Shown: positions 1-5,953 of the stretch, piece after piece
Layout: every line of letters begins with the position of its first letter
Numbering within the stretch: the first letter of the stretch is position 1
Assembly (NCBI GenBank): GCA_002746355.1
Contig: NVWX01000032.1
Span: 19,748-28,603 of the forward strand
Reading direction: 5' to 3'
DNA: 8,856 nt
From: Dehalococcoidia bacterium
Lineage (GTDB): Bacteria; Chloroflexota; Dehalococcoidia; Lucifugimonadales; UBA3495
Made by a program: the position numbers and the translations under genes
The notes under the pieces: generated by a model
The model's database searches: none
What the model was told of the DNA's origin: nothing
Seen by the model: the letters and a program-made list of their open reading frames with translations, nothing else

Positions 1-179
1 CCCGGCTCTACCTCTTGAAGGTCCACTTTGTACCCTCGATCCCCGAAGAAATCCGCTAAGAAGGTGGCCACCGGAGTCTCTTCCAACTTGAAACTGGGGA
101 TCTTGATCAGTTCGCCGGCAAGATCGACGATCGCTTTTTCGTCGATCTGGTCGATGACGCTGCCTTGTGTTGGGTCCAT
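1..179 (-). CDS. M20-family peptidase/deacylase, N-terminal fragment (runs off left edge)
   Basis: Reading leftward from an ATG at 179, the frame stays open to the window edge and gives about 59 residues. These include L-A-G-E-L-I-K-I-P-S-F followed by a helix and G-Y-K-V, the usual N-terminal pattern of M20 metallo-hydrolases (ArgE/DapE/carboxypeptidase G2 type). Such enzymes use a two-metal centre to cleave amide bonds of N-acyl amino acids or small peptides in the cytoplasm. The metal ligands lie beyond the edge, so the substrate cannot be inferred. An AGGA-type ribosome site lies a few bases before the ATG. The gene starts 45 bp after the stop of the flavin monooxygenase on the same strand, so the two are probably one transcript. 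The family call rests on a short segment. Confidence 0.72.
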   Translation of the reverse strand, partial: MDPTQGSVIDQIDEKAIVDLAGELIKIPSFKLEETPVATFLADFFGDRGYKVDLQEVEP

Positions 180-224
180 GTTGGTGGTCCTATTCTCCCG
201 CTTCGGTACCGCTTTGGGTCCGGT

Positions 225-1316
225 CTAATTCTCCAGATGCGGGATGACGTGTTTGCCGAACAAGCGTAGAGTCTCTGTTACTTCCCCGTTAGTCATGGGC
301 CCGATCTGGAACAGGGGCATGATCTCATCCACGCCCGTGGGAACGTATCGTTCCAAGAATCGCAGACAGTCATCGGGGTCGCCGATGCAATATCGTCCCT
401 CTTTGATCAGGTCCAGTGAAGAGGTCTCATCCCGCTTGGCTGTCTCCGTGGCGGCCGAACGTTGGTAGTGCCACTGGTAGTCGGTCGGCACGCTGGTTGG
501 GTCGTGCGCCTGCCAGACCCTGTCATGGCGAAGGTCCTGTTGACGCCGGTACCAATCGAGTATCTCAGCGCCCCGCTCCTGGGCTTTTTTCCGGCTTTCA
601 GCGCAGATCGCCAAAGTGCTGATCGAAACCCGGTCTGTAATCATTTTGCCCACGGGATCGGCATTCCGGATGCCCTCACGATAGGAATCCACTAATTGAG
701 TCAGATGCTCCGGACCGCCGCTGGACATAGCCAGACATCCCAAACCGAGCTCACCGGCTTTTCGGAAGGTCTCTTCGCGGCTGCACCCGAGCCAGATCGG
801 CGGGTGGGGCGATTGGACCGGTTTAGGGTGGACTTCTCTAGGCGGAATATCGAAGTATTTCCCCTGGTAGGAAAACACCCCTTCGGTCCAGGCCTTGGGG
901 ATGATCTCCAAAGCTTCATCCACCATGCCGGTGGCGTTTTCCAGGTTGACGCCAAAGGCTTCCATCTGCAAAGGGTAGCCGGAGCGCCCCACGCCGAGGT
1001 CAACCCTTCCGTTACTAAAGATGTCCAAAGTGGCCATTCGGGCGGCGATGTGCAAAGGGTGCTGCACCGGAGGCACGGCAACGGCGATGCCGAGCCTGAT
1101 GCGAGAGGTCCGCTGGCTGATCGCCGCCAGCGTGACGTCCGGCGCGCTGGAATGCGACCACTCAGTGCGGAACTGATGATCGGCCAGCCAGACGCTGTGG
1201 AAACCCAGTTCATCAGCCAAGGCCACCTGTTCCAACATCTCCCAATGGCGGTCAAAGTCGCTGGTGGATGACCACGGCCTGGGGACCTGTATCTGATAGA
1301 ACATCCCAATCTGCAT
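225..1316 (-). CDS. LLM-class flavin-dependent oxidoreductase (luciferase-like monooxygenase)
   Basis: The 363-residue product has the bacterial luciferase-like TIM-barrel pattern. M-Q-I-G-M-F-Y is the first strand; V-W-L-A-D-H is at 42-47, R-L-G-I-A-V at 74-79, S-N-G-R-V-D-L-G-V-G-R at 101-111 and H-P-K-P-V-Q-S-P-H-P-P-I-W-L-G at 163-177. These are the segments that bind reduced flavin in this family. Members take FMNH2 from a separate reductase and oxygenate an organic substrate; the substrate here is unknown. Length is normal for the family. The start is supported by AAGGGA (complement of 1325-1330), 8 nt before the ATG, and by a TATAAT box further upstream. It probably forms an operon with the M20 gene downstream and is divergent from the Sec-redoxin. 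Many copies of this family are a known trait of SAR202 bacteria, which fits but does not prove that origin. Confidence 0.93.
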   Translation of the reverse strand: MQIGMFYQIQVPRPWSSTSDFDRHWEMLEQVALADELGFHSVWLADHQFRTEWSHSSAPDVTLAAISQRTSRIRLGIAVAVPPVQHPLHIAARMATLDIFSNGRVDLGVGRSGYPLQMEAFGVNLENATGMVDEALEIIPKAWTEGVFSYQGKYFDIPPREVHPKPVQSPHPPIWLGCSREETFRKAGELGLGCLAMSSGGPEHLTQLVDSYREGIRNADPVGKMITDRVSISTLAICAESRKKAQERGAEILDWYRRQQDLRHDRVWQAHDPTSVPTDYQWHYQRSAATETAKRDETSSLDLIKEGRYCIGDPDDCLRFLERYVPTGVDEIMPLFQIGPMTNGEVTETLRLFGKHVIPHLEN

Positions 1317-1352
1317 GAAGTTCGTCCCTTAGGTTAGTTCGATGAGGCACGG

Positions 1353-1358
1353 ATTATA
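1353..1358 (-). promoter_or_regulatory. Candidate -10 box for the flavin monooxygenase gene
   Basis: The minus strand carries a perfect TATAAT, 36 bp upstream of the ATG at 1316. No good -35 hexamer is visible at 16-18 bp; the closest is CTGACC at only 14 bp. The box sits in the 114-bp gap between this gene and the divergent selenoprotein gene, so both promoters must be packed there. A TACAAT at 1395-1400 on the + strand is a weak candidate -10 for the selenoprotein gene, also without a clear -35. Confidence 0.35.
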
Positions 1359-1415
1359 CTACGGGGCAGTCAGGTCAGGCCGACCGGGTTGGCATACAAT
1401 AAGTCCGATAAACGA

Positions 1416-1423
1416 AGAGGTGG
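1416..1423 (+). promoter_or_regulatory. Ribosome binding site that fixes the selenoprotein start
   Basis: AGAGGTGG lies 7 nt before the ATG at 1431 and matches the anti-Shine-Dalgarno sequence well. An in-frame ATG at 1389 has no such site and would add 14 residues overlapping this purine-rich stretch, so 1431 is preferred. Confidence 0.7.
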
Positions 1424-1430
1424 AAAACGA

Positions 1431-2543
1431 ATGGTTACTGTTTTAACAGAGACGAGCGCCACTGACTTAGCGGGGAGACCCGGTGGACTACACTCTAATG
1501 ATGAGTTATGGCTCAGCGCATCTGATACGGCCGCGATCACAGGTTGGTCGATGAAACCGGAAGGGTTCTGCAAGGACGATGTCTGTGTGCCCACGCCTTC
1601 GGGTGAGGCAGACAGGTTCGTTAAGGACGACGCCATCAATGTTTCGGCTTTTTGGGAGTTGATGGGCAAGCCGGCGGTCCGAAGCGAGGCCGCGGATATA
1701 TGGCTGCTCGGCGAGGGCGCTGATCTGCGCAACGACGCATCGCTTAGCCTTGAGGCGCCCGATTTCACCCTGCCCGATCTCGATGGCAAACTGCATTCGT
1801 TGAGCGATTTTCGCGGGAAACGCGTCTTGTTGATCACCTGGGCGTCTTGGTGAGGATGCCGAAATGACCTGCCAGGTTGGCAGGCGATGTTTGAGACCGT
1901 AAAGAACGAAGATTTCATGATCTTGTCGGTGGCGATGGATGCTGATGTTGAAGCGGCACGGCCGTGGATCGAGGCAGTCTCACCGGATTTCATCCCACTG
2001 ATCGATCAAAACCACTTGCTGTCTTCGTTGTACAACATGTTCAACGTGCCTCAGGCCGTCTGGATCGACGAAACAGGGCGGGTCGTTCGCCCGGTTGAGA
2101 CCGGCGGCTCCCTGGATGTTGTGAAGGAATTTGACCAAGCGATACCTGGGTACAAACCGGAGGTAGCTGAACGTGCCGCACGCGCAAAATCGGCATACAT
2201 CGAAGCCGTGAAAGACTGGGCGCTGAACGGCACAGCCAGCCCGCACTTGTTCAGTCCTGATGCAGCGAGGGAGCGTGTGCCGGCAATGACCGCAGAGATC
2301 GCCACGGCCCACTCAAAATTCCAGTTGGGCCAATACCTGAAACGGAACGGCCGCGCTGACGAAGCCGAGGCGATCTTTGCCGAGTGCCGGGAATTACACC
2401 CGGATTCCTGGAATATCTACCGGGAGACGACTGGGCGAACGGCAACTGGTCTCGCCGCCGGCGAAGAGTTTTGGGCTAGGGTCAAGGCCCTGGGCGACAA
2501 GCAGTATTACTTCACGATCGATATGGAAGGCATGCCCAACTGA
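1431..2543 (+). CDS. Selenocysteine-containing thioredoxin-fold protein (redoxin/TlpA-like) with U-G-C active site; TGA at 1851 read through
   Basis: Read through one in-frame TGA, the product is 370 residues. Residues 1-100 are an N-terminal region I do not recognise, with a C47-x4-C52 pair in G-F-C-K-D-D-V-C. Residues about 107-220 are a redoxin domain: A-P-D-F-T-L-P-D-L-D-G, then R-V-L-L-I-T-W-A-S-W-U141-G-C143-R-N-D-L-P-G-W, and the cis-proline segment N-V-P-Q-A-V-W-I-D (Pro near 207). Residues about 295-328 look like a TPR-type helical pair. U141 occupies the first cysteine position of the usual W-A-S-W-C motif. Both sides of the TGA are in the same frame and complete one domain. A SECIS-like hairpin follows the TGA. 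The likely role is thiol/peroxide or disulfide redox chemistry; no signal peptide is evident, so probably cytoplasmic. The DCC-family gene follows 63 bp later. The alternative, a recent nonsense mutation, is much less likely. Confidence 0.88.
1851..1853 (+). other. In-frame TGA proposed as selenocysteine codon (residue 141)
   Basis: The TGA sits between TGG (Trp) and GGA-TGC (Gly-Cys), where redoxin relatives place the attacking cysteine. TGA is used as a true stop at 2541-2543 and 2955-2957 nearby, so the code is not globally changed. Confidence 0.85.
1868..1884 (+). promoter_or_regulatory. Bacterial SECIS element (stem-loop after the Sec codon)
   Basis: CCTGCCA and TGGCAGG form a perfect 7-bp stem closing on a GGT apical loop at 1875-1877. 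The stem begins 14 nt, and the apical loop 22 nt, after the TGA. The E. coli fdhF SECIS, which SelB binds to deliver Sec-tRNA, also has an AGGU-type apical loop at a similar distance. The hairpin is inside the coding frame, as bacterial SECIS elements are. Confidence 0.8.
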
Positions 2544-2546
2544 TTA

Positions 2547-2584
2547 GTAGGTATTACGTCTAGCCCACACCGTGGGTATCCTAC
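2547..2584 (+). other. Two-tier inverted repeat between the Sec-redoxin and the DCC gene
   Basis: GTAGG (2547-2551) pairs with CCTAC (2580-2584), and inside it CCCAC (2564-2568) pairs with GTGGG (2572-2576) around an ACC loop. It starts 3 nt after the selenoprotein stop. No T-run follows, so it is not a classic intrinsic terminator. It could be an intercistronic RNA structure or a weak attenuator that lowers read-through into the next gene. Confidence 0.35.
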
Positions 2585-2606
2585 GCCAGGCTGAAGCTCT
2601 TGGAAA

Positions 2607-2957
2607 ATGATTAAATCCCAAGTGTTGATCTACGATGCCGACTGTCGCCTCTGCGCAATCCTGGTGCGGTGGTTGTCCAAAGCCGATGTCCTTCATCGAA
2701 TAACCTGGACGCCTTACCAAAATTTGAAAGAGCCGCCGTCCGGATTATCGTGGGATGACCTGAAGCGTTCCGCCTATCTGGTTGGCATCGGACAAAAGCA
2801 CTTTGAAGGTTTCTACGCCTTTCGCATGCTCACGGTCCGGATCCGATTGCTTACTCCGCTGGCGCCGGTATTTTGGTTTCCGGGCATGAGTGTGATTGGC
2901 GCCGCGTTATACCGGTGGGTGGCAAGAAATCGTTACCGTTTCTTCGGATGCACATGA
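2607..2957 (+). CDS. DCC-family thiol-disulfide oxidoreductase (DUF393)
   Basis: This 116-residue protein opens with V-L-I-Y-D-A-D-C13-R-L-C16, the D-x-x-C-x-x-C motif that names the DCC family. It ends with R-W-V-A-R-N-R-Y-R-F-F-G-C115, the conserved family tail. Members are small thioredoxin-like proteins thought to do dithiol/disulfide exchange; the partner is not known. The middle stretch (about 75-103) is hydrophobic (L-L-T-P-L-A-P-V-F-W-F-P-G) but typical of the family and probably not a true membrane span. The ribosome site is weak (TTGGAAA just before the ATG), which suggests translation tied to the Sec-redoxin message 63 bp upstream. Sharing a transcript with a Sec-redoxin suggests the two act in one redox relay. 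That is inference from position only. Confidence 0.9.
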   Translation: MIKSQVLIYDADCRLCAILVRWLSKADVLHRITWTPYQNLKEPPSGLSWDDLKRSAYLVGIGQKHFEGFYAFRMLTVRIRLLTPLAPVFWFPGMSVIGAALYRWVARNRYRFFGCT

Positions 2958-3044
2958 TTTCGAGAGACTTAGATATTTCCTCTTGGTAATCAAACATTTT
3001 GTCCCGATCTGCTTGGACCTGCTACAACTACGCTGACGAAGGGC

Positions 3045-3066
3045 GGCGGTATCCGATATATCCGCC
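3045..3066 (-). terminator. Possible terminator-like hairpin after the Gfo/Idh gene
   Basis: GGCGGTAT and ATATCCGCC pair with one bulged T around a CCGAT loop. The hairpin touches the Gfo/Idh stop codon at 3067-3069, in the 109-bp gap between two convergent genes. No T-tract follows on the minus strand, so function as an intrinsic terminator is doubtful. It may instead protect the message 3' end. Confidence 0.3.
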
Positions 3067-4164
3067 TCAGGTGACAACTTGCTCTCGGCCCGTATCTGAC
3101 GCCTTTTTGATCGTATCGATAAACCGGTGGAGTTCAACCGCGGTGTCGAACGTCGGCAGGCGGGTCTCCCCGGTCCGGATCGCCTCGGCGAACAGGGTAT
3201 ACAACTGCCCGACGTTGAAAGGGTCGCCGCGAGGGAAGTCGTCCGGAACATAGAAATACCGCTCAGGGAGGGTCAGGTCCTGTAATTCGTTGCTACCCTT
3301 TGCGCCTTGCACCCGTAGCATTTCACCGCGCTGGGACGAGACGCTCCCGGTGGTGACCAGCGTGCCTTCTCGGCCGTAGATCTCCATTCGGAAGCCGCTG
3401 CCGGCCCAGGGGACGGCGCCGACGCTGACCGTCGCCGCCGCGCCGCGCACGAGTTGTCCGGACACCCGGACGTTATCCGGGGAAGTGACATCTATATACT
3501 TTTGAGTGTCGGTCTCGTACATCTTCTGGACTTGCGTAGTGACCATGCACGCCACCCGCTTGAAGTCGCCCAACACGAACCGCAACGCGTCGATAACGTG
3601 CCCGTTGGCGATGGTAAGGGTGTTCGCTCCTTGGCTGATATCCAGGTTCCAATTGCGGCTGGAATGACGTTCCAACGCGCCGTCACGCATCGTGGTGACA
3701 TGGCAAGAGAGCACTTCTCCCACATAGCCATCGTCGATCAGTTCCTTGACATATAACACCGCAGGGCTGACGCGGGACTGCAAACCGACCGCCGTCTGCA
3801 GCCCTTTGGCCTTGGCCAGTGCCGCCAGTTCTTCAGCTTCGGCGGTGGTCCGGCCCAATGGCCACTCTGTGAAGACGTGCTTGCCGGCTTCGATGGCGGC
3901 CTTGGTGGGCTCGTAGTGCAACGGCACACGCACCACCACGGCCACTGCGTCGATCTCCGGCGACACCACCATCTCCCGGAAATCGTGGAAAGCGAGTTTT
4001 GCCCCAAACGCTTTCCGCGCCTCTTCCGCGCTTTCGGGCCTGGAGGTGCACACCGCGGTAAGTTCAACGTCCGGACTGGCCAATAACGCCGGATAGTGCG
4101 ACTGGGTTGACCAGCCCGAGTTGATGTTAGCTCCCACAAACCCCAAGCGAATCTTGTCTGCCAT
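3067..4164 (-). CDS. Gfo/Idh/MocA-family oxidoreductase, Gal80-like
   Basis: The 365-residue protein starts with a Rossmann fold: I-R-L-G-F-V-G-A-N-I-N-S-G-W with G8 and G11 for the dinucleotide, then V-C-T-S-R-P after the second strand. V-R-V-P-L-H-Y at 78-84 and G-K-H-V-F-T-E-W-P-L-G at 94-104 complete the NAD(P) domain; the C-terminal half is the family's alpha/beta domain. In most relatives the last motif is E-K-P, whose lysine is catalytic. Here it is E-W-P-L-G, as I recall it in Gal80-like members, so classical sugar dehydrogenase activity is uncertain. The start is well supported: AAGGAG (complement of 4173-4178) lies 8 nt before the ATG, with a promoter upstream. It converges on the DCC gene and is divergent from the selenoprotein B-like gene. 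Substrate unknown, probably a sugar or cyclitol derivative. Confidence 0.93.
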   Translation of the reverse strand: MADKIRLGFVGANINSGWSTQSHYPALLASPDVELTAVCTSRPESAEEARKAFGAKLAFHDFREMVVSPEIDAVAVVVRVPLHYEPTKAAIEAGKHVFTEWPLGRTTAEAEELAALAKAKGLQTAVGLQSRVSPAVLYVKELIDDGYVGEVLSCHVTTMRDGALERHSSRNWNLDISQGANTLTIANGHVIDALRFVLGDFKRVACMVTTQVQKMYETDTQKYIDVTSPDNVRVSGQLVRGAAATVSVGAVPWAGSGFRMEIYGREGTLVTTGSVSSQRGEMLRVQGAKGSNELQDLTLPERYFYVPDDFPRGDPFNVGQLYTLFAEAIRTGETRLPTFDTAVELHRFIDTIKKASDTGREQVVT

Positions 4165-4193
4165 TGATCGGGCTCCTTAGACGGAATCGTTAC

Positions 4194-4221
4194 ACTATAG
4201 CCCAAAACCGGTCATTGGCAG
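4194..4221 (-). promoter_or_regulatory. Candidate promoter of the Gfo/Idh gene
   Basis: On the minus strand, CTGCCA (complement of 4216-4221) and TATAGT (complement of 4194-4199) are 16 bp apart. They match the sigma-70 consensus at 4/6 and 5/6 positions, and the -10 lies 29 bp before the ATG. One ACCGGTC repeat (4207-4213) falls inside the spacer, where a bound repressor would block RNA polymerase. Confidence 0.45.
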
Positions 4222-4263
4222 GGTGTGCTAAAGGGCAATTTTGCCCTTCAGGATTTACCGGTC
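4207..4263. repeat. Operator-like palindrome flanked by two ACCGGTC repeats
   Basis: A perfect inverted repeat, AAGGGCAA-TT-TTGCCCTT, lies at 4231-4248. ACCGGTC occurs at 4207-4213 and again at 4257-4263, exactly 50 bp apart start to start and placed almost evenly about the palindrome. The group sits in the 253-bp region between the divergent Gfo/Idh and selenoprotein B-like genes, just upstream of the proposed Gfo/Idh -35 box. It resembles a regulator binding region; no regulator gene is in the window. The rest of the gap holds two copies of GTATAGAA (4265-4272, 4322-4329), the second of which could be a -10 for the + strand gene. Confidence 0.5.
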
Positions 4264-4417
4264 CGTATAGAACCGTCACCATGATGGGACGATGACTGAA
4301 GAAGAATCGTATTGCGTTTGGGTATAGAATGGTGTGATTGGGCTGGGGATTGACCGCTTCTTCGCGCATCCCCTTCCAGGTCCGATTTAATTCTGATTCA
4401 GGCGAAGGGCATCATTC

Positions 4418-5857
4418 ATGGCCCGTTGGGAAGACATTCATCCGAGGGAAAGGGCTAGCTTCGAGGAGCGCCTGGCCGGAAGATACACGGCGCCTTTCGA
4501 GGAGACTCCATGGGTCGAAGCTCCGAAGCTGGTAGACGCCCGGGTTGCCATCGTAACGACGGCCGCTATACACCGGTCCGATGACCGTCCATTCGCGGGT
4601 CACGTGGGGGACTACAGAGTCATTCCCGGCGACATCGACTACCAAGACCTGGCGATGACCCACTCCAGCACCAATTTCGACCGTAGCGCCTACCAGCAAG
4701 ATGTAAACGTATGTTTCCCCTTGGACCACCTGAGGACCATGGTCGAATCGCGGGAGATAGGCTCTGTCGCGGACTGGCATTACTCATTCATGGGGTCGAC
4801 CGCTCCGCAACTCATGGAACCCGCGGCGAAAGAAGTGTCGCGACTTCTGATTGGAGACAATGTCAACTTGGTCATCCTCATACCTGTTTGACCCGGCTGC
4901 ACCTACGCCGTGAGCGTGCTTTCCCAGTACATAGAACGGCCCGTGGAGGGCGGCGGCGCCGGTATCGCGACGGTCCAGATAAGCCTAATTTGGCCAGTCA
5001 CGGAAAAGATACGGCCGCCCAGGGCGTTATGGGTGCCATTCCCGTTCGGCAGACCTCTGGGTCCGCCCAACCGGCCGGAGGTGCAATTGGACGTACTGCG
5101 CCAGACATTGGGATTGGTTGACCAACCCGCTGCTCCCGTTCTGGTTGACTATCCCGACGATATCGAAGACGATTTTGCCCTCGAAGAGGTCTGGTCTTGC
5201 CCGGTATCTTTCCCCAATGTTGAGCCAACGAACGAGTTGGAATCGCTAATTGCACAATTGCGCACAGAGGCCCAGCTTTTGATGCCGTGGTTCGACGAGG
5301 GTCTACGGGCAAGGGGCCGGACAACCGTTGGGACGAGCGGCAAAGACGCAGATTCGATTCCCGAGATGCTCGGCATCATGGCGGCATTCGCCTTGGATGC
5401 CGGCATGACGGTACCGGAAGGTTATGCGCATCCGATGCCTCAGTTGTTGCGTTACATCTCCGCCGACGTCAGAGCCTTTTACACCGAGGCGGCGATATCG
5501 AAACCCGGCGCTGGGTTCCCATCTCCCGAAGAATTAGAAGAGTGGTTTTTCTTGCAGACCGTGGCGGGGGATGTCTTTTACCAGGTCCGCGACCGGCTAG
5601 TGAGCGTGGACATGCTGGTCTTGATCGCAAACGGTCTAGACGACGACGAGGTTGACAGCCGGCTGGTCCTATCGCGGGGAACGACGGCGGAAATGGCTGA
5701 AGAGACCGTTCGTGGTCGAGGAGACAACCGGGAACTTCTCAAGATCTCTGCGAGTGGCAGCACCGGATTTCCAACGGGCCGCTTCTCAAGAACCATAGTC
5801 CCGACAACCATGCAGGACCGGCGTGGGGAACGGACGAAATCGGCCAACGCTGCATAG
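4418..5857 (+). CDS. Selenoprotein B-like protein of the glycine/betaine/sarcosine/D-proline reductase family, U-P-G-C motif; TGA at 4889 read through
   Basis: Read through one in-frame TGA, the product is 479 residues. The N-terminal domain has the family's segments: R-V-A-I-V-T-T-A-A-I-H-R (42-53), Y-R-V-I-P-G-D (66-72), the H-S-S-T-N-F-D-R-S region (82-90), N-V-C-F-P-L-D (97-103), and G-S-V-A-D-W-H-Y-S-F-M-G (115-126). Then comes L-V-I-L-I-P-V-U158-P-G-C161-T. After the TGA, the family's T-E-K-I-R-P-P-R-A-L-W-V-P-F-P-F-G-R-P-L-G-P-P-N follows in frame. U158 would be the reactive selenol, paired with C161. Real GrdB/PrdB-type enzymes reductively cleave C-N bonds of amino acids or betaines, but aerobic relatives of this branch have no proven substrate. 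Residues from about 250 form a further, mostly helical region (E-E-L-E-E-W-F-F-L-Q-T-V-A-G) I cannot name. GAAGGG (4404-4409) lies 8 nt before the ATG. No grdA/grdC or prdA is adjacent. Confidence 0.87.
4889..4891 (+). other. In-frame TGA proposed as selenocysteine codon (residue 158)
   Basis: The codon lies between P-V and P-G-C-T, at the first position of the C/U-x-x-C redox motif of this family. The frame on both sides carries consecutive conserved family segments, so read-through joins one protein rather than two. Confidence 0.84.
4899..4919 (+). promoter_or_regulatory. Candidate SECIS stem-loop of the selenoprotein B-like gene
   Basis: GCACCTAC pairs with GTgAGcGTGC, giving 8 base pairs with two single-base bulges on the 3' side and a GCC apical loop that starts with G. 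The stem starts 7 nt and the loop 16 nt after the TGA. This is a looser match than the first gene's hairpin. A second possible hairpin, GCCC-GTGGA-GGGC at 4939-4951, lies further away than usual. Confidence 0.45.
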
Positions 5858-5953
5858 TAGATATTGCAGCCTTGAGCGCTGTGGTTCATGTCTGGGATCG
5901 CCCAAGAAAATGCACGGTTATCGTCCGGCCAGAGATGAAGGACGTGGTTGCCC

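Noticed and set aside
701..1309. Long open frames overlapping the flavin monooxygenase (696-1271 + and 701-1309 -)
   Set aside because: Their translations show no family pattern and they lie entirely within a well-supported gene in another frame; they are shadows of GC-rich coding sequence.
1887..2543. A separate gene starting at ATG 1887, downstream of the TGA
   Set aside because: It would begin inside a thioredoxin fold just after the active site, in the same frame as the upstream part. The joined protein is a complete domain, so it is one selenoprotein.
2547..2584. A 3'-UTR SECIS of the archaeal/eukaryotic kind after the first selenoprotein
   Set aside because: The gene set is bacterial and a good bacterial SECIS already lies right after the TGA. 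This hairpin lacks the conserved features of the other SECIS types.
3738..4205. Open minus-strand frame overlapping the Gfo/Idh start
   Set aside because: Its translation is arginine/proline-rich with no family match, while the overlapping Gfo/Idh frame has clear motifs and a ribosome site.
4910..5857. A separate gene starting at GTG 4910
   Set aside because: The start lies inside the proposed SECIS hairpin, and the product would lack the U-P-G-C motif and the first half of the family domain, which are encoded in frame directly upstream.
1389..5857. TGA reassigned to Trp or Gly throughout the genome
   Set aside because: TGA ends the Sec-redoxin, the DCC protein and the Gfo/Idh protein at sensible family lengths. 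The two internal TGAs occur only at redox cysteine positions.
1431..5857. Both TGA-interrupted genes being pseudogenes or sequencing errors
   Set aside because: There are no other stops or frameshifts in either gene, and both interruptions fall at active-site positions followed by hairpins. Chance would not place both there.
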